A stretch of DNA of 64,000 bases from Streptomyces sp. SCL15-4 (GCF_033366695.1 NZ_JAOBTQ010000001.1:2480001-2544000), one strand, 5' to 3'. Shown: positions 8,336-17,633, counted from the stretch's first letter. The notes: generated by a model from the letters alone, not told the origin. Program-made: numbers and translations.

Positions 8336-8857
8336 ATGGGATGGGACGAATGGGAGCAGCTCAAGGCGCAGGCTGCCCAGGGGCAGTCGGCACATATGCA
8401 GCTCAACCATGTCGACGGGGGCGGTGGCACTTACGGCCCCTATGTCCTCCCCAGCAAGACCGGTGACCTCAAGGTCGGTCACAAGGACCTGGAGAAGATC
8501 GGCAGCGCCGCCCACCACCTTTACGACCAGCTGTGGGACAAGGCCCGCGTGGCGACCCCGAGCAGCGACTCCGCGGCCGGCGACCTCACCCAGCAGGGCT
8601 TCGCCCTCGGCGCCGGCCTCCAGCACGTCTCGAACCGGTGGGAAGAGCAGCTGAAGTCCCTGATGGACGCCTGCGCCCAGATCTCCAACCACATGCAGAC
8701 CACCAAGACCGTGCACGCGAACGACGAGCACTACATCCAGCGCCAGATGAGCAGCATCGACGCCCTGGACGACGGCTTCGACGAGCGGGTGGGGGCGCCG
8801 GGCAAGAAGAACGACTACGGGGACGACGGCAAGGACAAGGGCAAGAAGAAGGAATAG
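8336..8857 (+). CDS. Small ESX-associated helical protein (cassette 2)
   Basis: This 173-aa protein is the complete paralogue of the gene cut by the left window edge. ATG 8336 is chosen because of the strong ribosome site just upstream; an in-frame extension to 8183 has no site. The protein is mainly helical, with a central G-S-A-A-H-H segment, R-W-E-E-Q-L, D-A-C-A-Q-I-S-N-H and D-D-G-F-D-E-R. It ends in a highly charged lysine/aspartate tail that cassette 1 lacks. It lies 66 bp before the large WXG protein gene. No signal peptide is seen. Its constant position before a ~760-aa WXG protein suggests a dedicated partner or chaperone (inference). Confidence 0.85.
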   Translation: MGWDEWEQLKAQAAQGQSAHMQLNHVDGGGGTYGPYVLPSKTGDLKVGHKDLEKIGSAAHHLYDQLWDKARVATPSSDSAAGDLTQQGFALGAGLQHVSNRWEEQLKSLMDACAQISNHMQTTKTVHANDEHYIQRQMSSIDALDDGFDERVGAPGKKNDYGDDGKDKGKKKE

Positions 8858-8923
8858 CGACGCCGGGTTGTTGACGACGCAGACGATCACCCCGCCGACA
8901 CGCTATCCCTGGGACGAGCACCA

Positions 8924-11224
8924 ATGGACTTCAACGCCCTCTACCACGCCAACTTCAAGCTGCTCGACGACGCCGTCGGCGACTGGTCGACTCTGGTGAA
9001 GCACCTCGCGGACCTGAAGAAGGACGCCGAGGACGATCTGCACAAGGCCGCCAACGCGGCCGACTGGGCCGGTGTGAACGCCCAGGTCTCCAAGCAGTTC
9101 ATCGGGAAGACGGCCGGCGAGTTCGGCGACGCCCACACGCAGGCCACCACCATCTACAAGATCCTGCTCGACACCCGGGACGAGCTGAAGTCGTTCCACC
9201 AGCAGCTGACGGACGCCGTCTCGCGCGGCCAGAAGAAGAACCTGACCGTCGTGGACGCGGGCGGCGGCAAGTTCACGGTGATGGGCAACACGCGGCCCGA
9301 CTGGGGTTCGGATCCGAGCGGCAACAAGAGCGCGACCAACCAGAAGGACGTCGACGACCTCCGCGACGAGATCCAGGGCATCCTCGGCAAGGCCACCGAG
9401 AGCGACAACTCGGCCAAGGACGTCCTCATGGCGATCGTCGACCAGACCCGGATGGGCTTCTCGGACGCCAGCTACAAGGACCGGGACACCGCGGCAGCGG
9501 CCGTGAAGGAAGCCGACGAGTTGGCGAAGCTGGCCAAGAAGGACATCGACGACCTGTCGGTGGAGGACTTCGACCGGCTCAACGCCGGGCTGAAGAAGTA
9601 CCACGACGATCCCCTGTTCTCGGAGCGCTTCGCGAAGGACCTCGGGCCGGAGAAGACCCTCTCCTTCTGGGCCGATGTCAGCGACCCCCAGGTCGCCTGG
9701 GACGTGAACCACGCACGGCGCGACCAGCTGGGAGAGCTGCAGAAGAACCTCGGTCTCACGCTCGCCACGGCCAGCCAGAGCGACACGGCCGACATGACCG
9801 AGTGGAAGCGGCGCATGGTCGACCTCGGCGACCAGGAGGTCGGCGGCAAGCGCGGCGGTCTGCTCGGGTTCCAGGTCATGAGCAACCTCATGCGCGTGGG
9901 CGACTACGACGACGACTTCATGAAGCAGTACGGGAAGAGCCTCATGGAGACGGAACGGAAGTTCACGGACGACGGGAAGCACGGGGCCTGGCAGCGAATG
10001 GGGTTCAGCCCCTATCTCAACCACATGAAGGGCGACTCCGGTTTCGACCCCTTGTCGGGCTACCTCAAGGGCCTCTCGAACAACCCCGACGCGGCGACCG
10101 ACTTCTTCAACGACGACTTCATCCCGAAGGACGGCGACCACAAGCACGCGGTCTCCAACTTCAAGTACCTCTTCGAGGACCGCCACTGGCCGCACGAGAG
10201 CAACAGCGATCTGAGCCGCGGCGAGAGCACGGACGGCCGCAACAACCTCGCTTCGGCCCTGGAGGCAGCGGCCACAGGTCATCCCGCGGGTGAAATCCCC
10301 ACCGCAGACACTCCCGCGCACACTCCGGGGCAGGCCAAACTGTTCCAGGACATCGTGTCCTCGATCTCGGACGACAACGGGCGCCTCACGGATCACGGTT
10401 ACATGTCGGACAGCATTGGCCAGATCGCCTCGGAGTATCTTCCGGACATCGACCGTGCGACCACCGATGTCGATCAGCATCCCGGGAAGAACGACGCGGA
10501 CGGCCAGGCGGCTTGGGACCGCATTCAGAAGCTCTACCCCGTCCAGGGCACGGAGGCGGAACTGGACCGGCGCGAAGTGACGCGCTTCCTCTTCGCGGTC
10601 GGCCAGGACCCGAACGGGTACGCGGCCGTCGAGGTGGGCCAGAAGAATTACATGGGCAAGCTGATGGAGTACCACCTGAATCCGGACCTGCCCGAAAGCG
10701 CACGTCCGCACCAGGATCTGGAACTCACGGTGCGGGATATCGCGCGGCACTCCGGCCAGGTTTCCGGAACCCTGGCCATGGGTCGGAACGAGGCGGTCGC
10801 GGGCCCCGCCGATGCCAAGGACAAGGACTTCGACCACTCGGTTTCGCAGTGGAAGAACTTCCTGTCCGGAACGGTCGGTACCGGCGTCGGTGTCGGCACT
10901 TCCTTCATCGCGTCTCCGGCGGTCGGTGCCGGAGTGGGTGGCGCCGCCGGAACCGCGACCAGCATGATGCTGGAGGAACTCTTCAAGGACGCCGAGGGCA
11001 GTGCCAAGGAAGAGGCCGGCAGCAAGATGGGCGAGAACTGGCAGCTCGGCAACGAAAACAACATGAAGTACACCAGGAAGGCTGCTTACGACGCCGCCAA
11101 GGCCTATCACATCGGTAACACCGATGACGTAGCCTCCTGGGCGGAGGACTCCTCCTCCACGGGGTTCATGGAAGGTGGCAACTACATGCAGCAGGTCGGG
11201 CCCGAGCTCGTCACGGACATCTGA
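8924..11224 (+). CDS. Large protein with N-terminal WXG domain, putative ESX substrate (cassette 2)
   Basis: This 766-aa paralogue of 443-2725 keeps the same order. It has an N-terminal helical domain with W-A-G near residue 48, shared K-T-A-x-E-F-x-D-A-H-T-Q-A, a helical body with the conserved V-M-S-N-L-M-R, then a glycine-rich hydrophobic stretch near residues 645-690 and a divergent hydrophilic tail. No enzyme motif was recognised. It has no TTA codon and uses typical streptomycete codons, unlike cassette 1. The ribosome site before ATG 8924 is weak (GGGACGAG). Its stop overlaps the next start by one base (TGATG). Likely exported or presented through the ESX system (inference from the WXG domain and location). 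Confidence 0.87.
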   Translation: MDFNALYHANFKLLDDAVGDWSTLVKHLADLKKDAEDDLHKAANAADWAGVNAQVSKQFIGKTAGEFGDAHTQATTIYKILLDTRDELKSFHQQLTDAVSRGQKKNLTVVDAGGGKFTVMGNTRPDWGSDPSGNKSATNQKDVDDLRDEIQGILGKATESDNSAKDVLMAIVDQTRMGFSDASYKDRDTAAAAVKEADELAKLAKKDIDDLSVEDFDRLNAGLKKYHDDPLFSERFAKDLGPEKTLSFWADVSDPQVAWDVNHARRDQLGELQKNLGLTLATASQSDTADMTEWKRRMVDLGDQEVGGKRGGLLGFQVMSNLMRVGDYDDDFMKQYGKSLMETERKFTDDGKHGAWQRMGFSPYLNHMKGDSGFDPLSGYLKGLSNNPDAATDFFNDDFIPKDGDHKHAVSNFKYLFEDRHWPHESNSDLSRGESTDGRNNLASALEAAATGHPAGEIPTADTPAHTPGQAKLFQDIVSSISDDNGRLTDHGYMSDSIGQIASEYLPDIDRATTDVDQHPGKNDADGQAAWDRIQKLYPVQGTEAELDRREVTRFLFAVGQDPNGYAAVEVGQKNYMGKLMEYHLNPDLPESARPHQDLELTVRDIARHSGQVSGTLAMGRNEAVAGPADAKDKDFDHSVSQWKNFLSGTVGTGVGVGTSFIASPAVGAGVGGAAGTATSMMLEELFKDAEGSAKEEAGSKMGENWQLGNENNMKYTRKAAYDAAKAYHIGNTDDVASWAEDSSSTGFMEGGNYMQQVGPELVTDI

Positions 11225-11784
11225 TGTCTGCGTCGAGCCGACCGGGGAAGGCCGGGTTCACGCGCGTTCGCCGCGTCGTGTCGGGCACCGTCGCCGTTGC
11301 GGTGTTCGGGTTGGTGTCCGCGTGCTCGGAGCCGGCGGCGGAGAAGGAATACGCCGTGCCCAGAGCACTGTGTGGTGTGTCGGTGGACCCGGACCTTCTT
11401 TCTCCCTTTCTTCCGGCGGGTAAGGAGGTCGCGGTTCGGGAATCGCGTCCGGTGCCCTCCAGGAAGATCTGCCGGGTGGACGTGGACGGTGCGTGGGCGG
11501 TGACAGCCGATCTCCAGTGGTGGGAGGAGGACGTCGACGTATCGACCGTCGTCACCGCCAACCCGGAGACCGACAAAGCCGCGCACTCGACCGACGGCGA
11601 TTTCTTCTACACCGGCACAGGTGCGGTCAAGCTGGTCAAGGGCTGCAAGAATGCCGGCCACGCACGGCATTCGCTGTACACCTCGATCCGGGTCGACGAC
11701 TCGGACCTCGGCGACACCGCTGCGATGAAGAAGTTGTCGGCCGCGTTCACCGAGGCCGTCGGTCGGTCCCCTGAATGCTCGTAA
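11224..11784 (+). CDS. Putative secreted lipoprotein (cassette 2)
   Basis: The 186-aa product starts at the ATG that shares one base with the previous stop codon. The N-terminal basic stretch and hydrophobic core end in L-V-S-A-C-S, a good lipobox with the lipid-bearing cysteine near residue 34. The mature domain has four further cysteines (A-L-C-G, K-I-C-R, K-G-C-K, and P-E-C-S at the very end), which could make two disulphides. The family is not recognised. It occupies the same place as the cassette 1 lipoprotein, coupled to the large WXG protein. An anchoring, docking or immunity function is possible but not shown by the sequence. Confidence 0.83.
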   Translation: MSASSRPGKAGFTRVRRVVSGTVAVAVFGLVSACSEPAAEKEYAVPRALCGVSVDPDLLSPFLPAGKEVAVRESRPVPSRKICRVDVDGAWAVTADLQWWEEDVDVSTVVTANPETDKAAHSTDGDFFYTGTGAVKLVKGCKNAGHARHSLYTSIRVDDSDLGDTAAMKKLSAAFTEAVGRSPECS

Positions 11785-11913
11785 GGCACGACATCCCGGC
11801 CATGCGTGACCGATGGCCGCTCTCGCTCACCGGTGGTGCGGACGTGGGCCCTCGCAAGGGCGGACGGGGGCCCTCTTCCGGGTGGAGAAGGGCAGGGACC
11901 GGGGCCCGGTCGG

Positions 11914-12522
11914 TCAGCACTCGCCCTTTCGCAGGGAGGTCTTGAGGCGGTAGCCCTGGTAGGTCAGGGTTCCCTCGCCGCCGGTGATGCCCGGTGGGGT
12001 GTAGTCGTCCTTCTTGGAGCGGGTGCGCTCGAGGTGGGCGCAGAAGGCGGTGTCCGTGCCGTCGGCGGTGATGGTGAAGGACGCGTCGGTGAGCGTGTTG
12101 GTCCCGGAGGGGTCGACCGTCACTCCGTACTCCGGGGCGTCGCCGCCGCCGTTCTGGATGACCTTGTCCTCGATCAGCGACGCGTAGTCGGTGAAAGGCA
12201 GGGGCGTGCCCGCGTCGTCCGCCCGGAAGGTGTAGCCGTCCAGGTCGTCGGCCGTCCGGCGGGCCGCGCTGGCCAGCTCTCCGTCGCTCCAGGAGCCGTC
12301 GTCGGAGACGCCGAAGCCCTGGACGGCCAGGTAGACGCCGATGCCCGCCAGTCCGAGGAAGACGACGCGGGCCACGACGAAGGCGGAGTCGGGCAGTTCG
12401 GGGGCCGACGGGTTGACGTTCGCGCGCCAGGAGCGGACCCGGTCCGACTTCACGCAGGCCATGGCCACCAGCACGGCGGACAGCACCAGCGACAGGACGT
12501 TCAGCTTGTTCAGCGCGTCCAT
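11914..12522 (-). CDS. ESX-associated membrane protein of unknown function
   Basis: A 202-aa protein with two membrane segments near the N-terminus (about residues 8-25 and 48-68), followed by an outside-facing or cytoplasmic domain of ~130 residues with two cysteines (F-C-A-H and the C-terminal residue). No family is recognised. The start overlaps the end of the mycosin gene by 13 bp (12510-12522), so it is the last member of the eccB-mycP unit and probably translationally coupled. A role in the membrane complex is inferred from the operon only. Confidence 0.82.
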   Translation of the reverse strand: MDALNKLNVLSLVLSAVLVAMACVKSDRVRSWRANVNPSAPELPDSAFVVARVVFLGLAGIGVYLAVQGFGVSDDGSWSDGELASAARRTADDLDGYTFRADDAGTPLPFTDYASLIEDKVIQNGGGDAPEYGVTVDPSGTNTLTDASFTITADGTDTAFCAHLERTRSKKDDYTPPGITGGEGTLTYQGYRLKTSLRKGEC

Positions 12523-13763
12523 GGCCCGCCTTCCCGGAGGCCGCGGCGCCGGCGGCGGGCGTCGCGGACCGCCACCGCTCCGCCGCCGAGGCCCGCCACC
12601 AGCACCGCCACGGCCACGGCGACGTAGGTCGCGATGCGGGCCGTGCGTTCGCGCGGGGTCTCGCCGAGGGTGAGGCGGGCGGGGGTGGGGGCCTCCGCGT
12701 GGGTGAGGCCCGCGTCGGGGTGCGGGGACTCGATGGGGTGGTCGTCCTCGGTGAGGGCGCGGACCGGGTCCACCACGCCCCAGCCGACCAGATCGTCGTA
12801 GCCGGTGATGGAGCGTTCGGCGGTCTGCTCGATCTGGGCCACGATCTGCCGGGGCGTCCAGTTCGGGTGCTTTGCCCTGATCAGGGCGGCCACGCCCGCC
12901 ACGTAGGGCGCGGAGAAGCTCGTACCGTTGTCGGGGCAGTGGCCGCCCTTGGGGACGGTGGAGATCATGTCGACGCCGGGGGCCGCCACGCCGACGAAGT
13001 CGCCGGACTGGGAGAAGGCCGCGCGTTCGTTGTTGCGGTCCGACGCCGCCACCGCGAGGACTCCCGGGTACGACGCCGGGTACGTCTTCTTGCGGTTGCC
13101 GCCCAGACCGTCGTTGCCGGCCGAGGCGACCACGACGATGTCGGCGGCCAGGGCCTCGTCGACCGCTCGCCGGAGGTCGTCGTCCGGCGGGACGGCGTTG
13201 GCCGTGTCCTGGGAAATGTTGATGACGTCGGCCTTGACCCGGATCGCGTGCCGGATCGCCCGGGCGAGCGTGACGGCCGTGCCGTTGCCGTCCGCGTCGT
13301 TCTGCTTGATCGGGATGATGGTGGCCTCGGGAGCGAGCCCGACGAAACCCGTGCCCTTCATGGGCCGGGCCGCGATGATGCCCGCGACCCGGGTGCCGTG
13401 GCCGACGGTGTCGGTCGTGCCCTTGCTGTTGCCGCGGTCGAGGGGCTGGCCCTTCTTGTCCTTGGGGGGCAGGAAGTTGGCGCCCCGGGACGCGTCGACG
13501 GCGTGCGCGAGCTGCGGGTTGGCCGTGTCGACGCCGGTGTCGATGACGGCGACCCTGACGTTCCTGCCCTTGGACTGGGTCCACAGCTCGTCGAGGTTGA
13601 CGCGCTGAAGCGCCCAGGGCGTGCCGGCGTACTTGTGGTTGGTCTTGTCGAACGTGCACTGGTCGGAGGCGGAGTCCGCCGTGGCCGCGGGTGCCGTCAG
13701 CAGGGTCGCGGCGACGGCGGTGGCCGCCGCCAGGGTCGTACGGGCACGGAGTGTGGACGTCAT
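12510..13763 (-). CDS. mycP: Type VII secretion-associated subtilisin-like protease (mycosin) 2
   Basis: A 417-aa S8 protease. It has a signal peptide with A-T-A cleavage-like site near residue 29, catalytic Asp75 (V-I-D-T-G), His122 (G-H-G-T-R), oxyanion Asn217 (G-N-D-G) and Ser282 (G-T-S-F-S-A-P). A C-terminal membrane span (about 378-400) is followed by an arginine-rich tail. ATG 13763 begins 11 bp after the eccB stop. The layout is that of a mycosin. Two mycosins in one ESX locus is unusual by mycobacterial standards; this one is paired with eccB, the other with the Esx proteins, which suggests separate substrates or divided roles (inference). Confidence 0.93.
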   Translation of the reverse strand: MTSTLRARTTLAAATAVAATLLTAPAATADSASDQCTFDKTNHKYAGTPWALQRVNLDELWTQSKGRNVRVAVIDTGVDTANPQLAHAVDASRGANFLPPKDKKGQPLDRGNSKGTTDTVGHGTRVAGIIAARPMKGTGFVGLAPEATIIPIKQNDADGNGTAVTLARAIRHAIRVKADVINISQDTANAVPPDDDLRRAVDEALAADIVVVASAGNDGLGGNRKKTYPASYPGVLAVAASDRNNERAAFSQSGDFVGVAAPGVDMISTVPKGGHCPDNGTSFSAPYVAGVAALIRAKHPNWTPRQIVAQIEQTAERSITGYDDLVGWGVVDPVRALTEDDHPIESPHPDAGLTHAEAPTPARLTLGETPRERTARIATYVAVAVAVLVAGLGGGAVAVRDARRRRRGLREGGPWTR

Positions 13764-13774
13764 CGCCGTCCCCC

Positions 13775-15304
13775 TCAGGAACCCTGCGGCTGGCGGGCCG
13801 CCGCGGTCGACAGGCGGGGGCCGGTCGGCAGGAACTTCGACCAGGGTGCGGGGATCGGGGCGGGACCGACGTCGGCGTAGCCGAGGCGGGTCTGCGCCAG
13901 CTTGGCCTCCTGCTGGAGCTGCTTGCGCTGCTTGGCGGAGACGCCGATGCCCTTGTCGTCGCCGGCGCTGTCGTCGTTGGACTGCAGGGCGTAGCGCAGA
14001 CCGGTGTCGGTGACCAGGAAGACCGGGCCGGCCTTGGTCTCCCGGCCCTGGAACTGGCGGTAGAGCTGGCCGGAGCCGGCGGTGACGTAGGCGCTGGAGG
14101 AGCCGGTGGGCAGCACCGCCGGGAAGTCGGTGCCGGCCCAGGTGCTCAGGGTGGTGGCGCCGTTGTCGGGGTCGACGTGGTTGAGGACGTTGCAGACGGT
14201 GTTGCGGCTGCCGTCGGTCGTGGCCGGGTTGTTGACGGCGCTGGGCTTCTCGGTGGGCCAGGTGTGGTCGGCGGCGAAGGGCTCGCCCCGGGTGATGGCG
14301 CCCGCGCTGACCTCCTGGGCGTGACCGTTCTGGCCGAGCTTCACGAGGTCGGTGCTGGCCAGCAGGAGCTGGGCGACGAAGTCGGAGACCGGGGCGACCC
14401 GGCCGGAGAGGACGACGAAGTACTGTTCGTGGCCGTTGACGGGGGCGCGCAGCACCATGCCGACGCGGTTGGCCTGGGCATCGAGCTGGCCGGGGGCGTT
14501 CGCGGCGGCGCCGGGCACGCCGGTGACCGCCGGGAAGCTGATCGGGTCGCCCGGGTGCAGGGTGTCGATCCATGCCTTGGTCACCCGCTGCGGGGTGCGG
14601 TCGGCGCCCACGATGGTCTGGAGCAGCAGGCTGTCGTCGGCGGCCACGGGGTAGGCCCGGCCGTGCGCGTCGACCACGTACTCCTTGTGGTCCGGCGTGG
14701 CGACGTAGAGGAGTTCGCCGCCGCGCAGCTTCTGCCGGCTGCCGCGGAGCTTGTCCCGGTCCCGTTCGGCCAGGACGAACGCGGCCTTCTGCACGGAGCC
14801 GCCGCTGCCGCTCGGGCGCTCGCAGACCGCCCACTCCTTGGCCGCGCCGGCCTCCTTGCCGGAGGGCAGCCGGTCGGGGGCGTAGGGGATGCCGATGGTG
14901 ACGCCGTGCGGGATCTTGCCGTTGTCGAGCACCGACTCGTCGACGGTGACCACGTCGACGTCGCTCTGGGTGTCCAGGACGAGCTTGGCCGACGCCATGT
15001 TGAGGACCGGGTGGAGCTGGACCTTGTTCTCGGTCTTCAGGACGACGTACCGGGTGGTGGACTTGCTGGCGATGATCACCTTCTGTCCGGGGGCGTTCCA
15101 GCCCTGCGGGGCCGTCGGCTTGAACATCCCCCAGGCGCCGAAGGCCGCCAGCACGACCACGCCGACGATCGCGCCGGGCAGGATCGCGCGCAGCGGCCGG
15201 GGGGCTCCCTCGTCGGAGGCATCCGGTGACGACTGCACGAACGAGGCGAGCATGCGGCGCTTCGCGAAGGTGTAGGCGTTGAGTTGGTCCCGCCGAGATG
15301 CCAT
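13775..15304 (-). CDS. eccB: Type VII secretion core component EccB
   Basis: The 509-aa product has a short cytoplasmic start (M-A-S-R-R-D-Q-L-N-A-Y, characteristic of EccB), one membrane span at about residues 43-61, and a large periplasmic-side domain with repeats and a pair of cysteines (V-C-E-R and V-C-N-V). In mycobacteria EccB builds the ESX membrane complex with EccC, EccD and EccE. ATG 15304 is chosen over the in-frame start at 15331 because the conserved N-terminus begins here. It heads a minus-strand unit with mycosin 2 and the 202-aa membrane protein, and is divergent from eccE. Confidence 0.95.
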   Translation of the reverse strand: MASRRDQLNAYTFAKRRMLASFVQSSPDASDEGAPRPLRAILPGAIVGVVVLAAFGAWGMFKPTAPQGWNAPGQKVIIASKSTTRYVVLKTENKVQLHPVLNMASAKLVLDTQSDVDVVTVDESVLDNGKIPHGVTIGIPYAPDRLPSGKEAGAAKEWAVCERPSGSGGSVQKAAFVLAERDRDKLRGSRQKLRGGELLYVATPDHKEYVVDAHGRAYPVAADDSLLLQTIVGADRTPQRVTKAWIDTLHPGDPISFPAVTGVPGAAANAPGQLDAQANRVGMVLRAPVNGHEQYFVVLSGRVAPVSDFVAQLLLASTDLVKLGQNGHAQEVSAGAITRGEPFAADHTWPTEKPSAVNNPATTDGSRNTVCNVLNHVDPDNGATTLSTWAGTDFPAVLPTGSSSAYVTAGSGQLYRQFQGRETKAGPVFLVTDTGLRYALQSNDDSAGDDKGIGVSAKQRKQLQQEAKLAQTRLGYADVGPAPIPAPWSKFLPTGPRLSTAAARQPQGS

Positions 15305-15501
15305 CTGTGCCTGTTTCTCCCCGTGACTCACGCGGAGCGCGCCCGGGGACCACGCTCCCCCGCCCTCCGTTGTCGGACCCGGCCCCTACTATGCCTGGTA
15401 CGGAGCGGGTCTCGTGGAGCGGGTAGGGTACCTGGGCCCTCAAGGGCCTTGTTCAGTGGCCTGGTTCCAGCGAGTTGTGAGCAAATCGGGGGGATGGAGT
15501 G

Positions 15502-16839
15502 ATGGCTTCCGGAACGCGGACGCGAGCGCGCGGCCGGTCGGCGGCACGAGGCCGTGCGGCCGGGTCCGGGTCCGCGCCGCGCGGCGCGTCCGCCCGGCGC
15601 GGCGGCGACCGCCAGCAGGTCACGCCCGGCCTCAGGCAACGCCCCGGCCAGGCCGGCTCGTTCCGTTTGCAACGGCTCGTGCTGGTGGAGCTGGCGGCGG
15701 CCGTGCTGCTCGTCGGCTGGGCGGTCGGCATGGCGGCCCTGGTGCCGGCGGCGGTGGTCGCGCTGGTGCTGCTCCTGCTGGCCTTCGTACGGCGGCGGGG
15801 CCGGTCCCTGCCGGAGTGGCTCGCCACCGCGCGGGAGCTGCGGGCACGGCAGAAGCGGGCCGCGAACACCCCGATACCGCCGGGCACGGAGCCCGGACTG
15901 GTCCCGGCGGTGGAGTGCGAGCCGGCCCTGCGTACGTACTCGTACGGCCCGCGGGACCGGCGGCCGGCCGGCATCGTCGGGGACGGCACGTTCGTCACGG
16001 CCGTGCTCCAGGTGGAGGCCGACGCGACCGCGCTGCGTGCCGAGCGGAGCCGTCAGCCGCTGCCGCTGGGCCTGGTGCGGGACGCGCTGGAGGTGGACGG
16101 AATCCGTCTGGAGTCCGCGCAGATCGTGCTGCACACGCAGCCGGCGCCCGCGCTGCATCTGCCCCAGCAGTCGGTGGCCGTCGCCAACTACATCCCGTTG
16201 CAGGAGCAGACCGGCGCCCCGGCCGTGCGCATCACCTGGATCGCGCTGAAGCTGGACCCCGAGCTGTGCGCGGAGGCCGTGGCCGCGCGCGGCGGCGGAC
16301 TGGAGGGCGCGCAGAAGTGTGTGGTCCGGGCCGCGGACCATCTGGCGAGCCGGCTGACCGGCGCGGGCCTGCGAGCGCGGGTGCTGGACGAGGAGGAGCT
16401 GGTCGCCGCCCTCGCCACCTCCGCCTGCGCCAATCCGCTGGTCACCGCGGAGGCGGGGCGCAGCGAGACCCGGGAGCGGCGTACGGAGGAGTCGGGGCGC
16501 AGCTGGCGCTGTGACAACCGGCGGCACACCACCTACTGGGTGCGGCGCTGGCCCCCGCTCGGCGGCGGCCGGGCCGAGTCCCTGCCCCAGTTCGTCGCCC
16601 GGGTCACGGCGATACCGGCCCTGGCGACCACCTTCAGTCTGACGCTCGCGCCCGGGGAGCGGCAGGAAGTGTCGCTGTGCGGGCACCTGCGGGTGACCGG
16701 CCGCAGTGACGACGAACTCGTCGCGGCGCGACGGGCGTTGGAGTCCGCGGCCCGGCAGTCCGGGGCGGGCCTGGCCCGGCTGGACCGCGAGCAGCTGCCC
16801 GGCATGCTGGCCACTTTGCCCCTCGGAGGTGCGCGGTGA
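15502..16839 (+). CDS. eccE: Type VII secretion core component EccE
   Basis: The ~445-aa product has a basic, arginine/glycine-rich start of ~55 residues, two closely spaced membrane spans (about residues 60-95), and a cytoplasmic domain with the pattern of the EccE family. ATG 15502 is preceded by GGGGGGA at seven bases; an in-frame GTG at 15499 is the alternative. The stop overlaps the next start (GTGA, 16836-16839). EccE is a peripheral subunit of the ESX membrane complex in mycobacteria. The 197-bp gap to eccB should hold divergent promoters, but no convincing boxes were found. Confidence 0.9.
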   Translation: MASGTRTRARGRSAARGRAAGSGSAPRGASARRGGDRQQVTPGLRQRPGQAGSFRLQRLVLVELAAAVLLVGWAVGMAALVPAAVVALVLLLLAFVRRRGRSLPEWLATARELRARQKRAANTPIPPGTEPGLVPAVECEPALRTYSYGPRDRRPAGIVGDGTFVTAVLQVEADATALRAERSRQPLPLGLVRDALEVDGIRLESAQIVLHTQPAPALHLPQQSVAVANYIPLQEQTGAPAVRITWIALKLDPELCAEAVAARGGGLEGAQKCVVRAADHLASRLTGAGLRARVLDEEELVAALATSACANPLVTAEAGRSETRERRTEESGRSWRCDNRRHTTYWVRRWPPLGGGRAESLPQFVARVTAIPALATTFSLTLAPGERQEVSLCGHLRVTGRSDDELVAARRALESAARQSGAGLARLDREQLPGMLATLPLGGAR

Positions 16840-17633
16840 CGACGATGGCGACGACTCCTCCCGGTGCGGGCCCGGTTTCCTCGGCGGCGCCGGGAACGCG
16901 GGAGCCGTCCGGGCCGCGGCGCGCGGTGGACCGGCTGCGGCACGGGCTGGGCCTGATCGGGCCCCGGCACGGCCGGCACGCCCTGCCCGTGCAGCAACTG
17001 GACGCGCTGGCCCTGCCCATCGGGGACGACGGGGTGGTGGCCGGTGTCGACGCCGAGGGACAGCCGGCCGTGCTCGGCATCAACCGGCCCACGCCCTACG
17101 ACGTCGTCCTGATCGGCGGCCTGTGGACCGCGCAGGTCCTGGCGCTGCGCGCGGCCGCCACGGGTGCCCGGGTCGCCGTGGAGACCGGCCGGCCGCAGGC
17201 CTGGATGCAGATGGTGCACGCGATGGGCGGCGGCCAGAACGGGCTGTCCGTGTACGACGTCGGGCGCGTCCCGCCGCAGGGTGCCTCCGCCGGTACGCCG
17301 GTGCTGGTGGTGCGGGACTGCGGTATGCGGCCCCCGCGCGGCCGGGTGGTGTCCGGTCCCTGGCAGTCGGTGCTGACGCTGCTGCCGTACCTCAGCCCGG
17401 TCGCGCCCCGGCTGCTGCGGCAGGCGCGGCTCGCCGGGATCCAGCGGGTCTCGCCGGACGAGGCGGCCGAACTGGGGCGCACGATGGGGCTGTCGCGGAC
17501 CGAGGTGGAGTCGCTGCCGGCGCTGCCCGACGGGGTCACCCTGTGGTGCTCCGACCGTGACCGGCAGTACGTGCTGACCCAGCCCACGGACGCCGAGATC
17601 GGATTGTTGGGCACCCCACGCCGGATGGACTGA
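16836..17633 (+). CDS. Conserved ESX-locus protein of unknown function
   Basis: This 265-aa soluble protein overlaps eccE by 4 bp, implying coupled translation. It contains R-P-x-P-Y-D-V-V-L-I-G-G-L-W-T-A-Q and later V-A-V-E-T-G-R, a pattern of alternating hydrophobic strands and helices like an alpha/beta nucleotide-binding-type fold. However, no Walker A motif or other active-site signature is seen. There is no signal peptide or membrane span. Its fixed place between eccE and the MinD-like ATPase suggests a cytoplasmic accessory factor of secretion. I do not recognise the family. Confidence 0.8.
   Translation: MTTMATTPPGAGPVSSAAPGTREPSGPRRAVDRLRHGLGLIGPRHGRHALPVQQLDALALPIGDDGVVAGVDAEGQPAVLGINRPTPYDVVLIGGLWTAQVLALRAAATGARVAVETGRPQAWMQMVHAMGGGQNGLSVYDVGRVPPQGASAGTPVLVVRDCGMRPPRGRVVSGPWQSVLTLLPYLSPVAPRLLRQARLAGIQRVSPDEAAELGRTMGLSRTEVESLPALPDGVTLWCSDRDRQYVLTQPTDAEIGLLGTPRRMD

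Noticed and set aside
11896..11910. GACCGGG-G-CCCGGTC near-perfect dyad
   Set aside because: A one-base centre cannot form a hairpin loop and it lies outside promoter positions; likely chance in GC-rich DNA.
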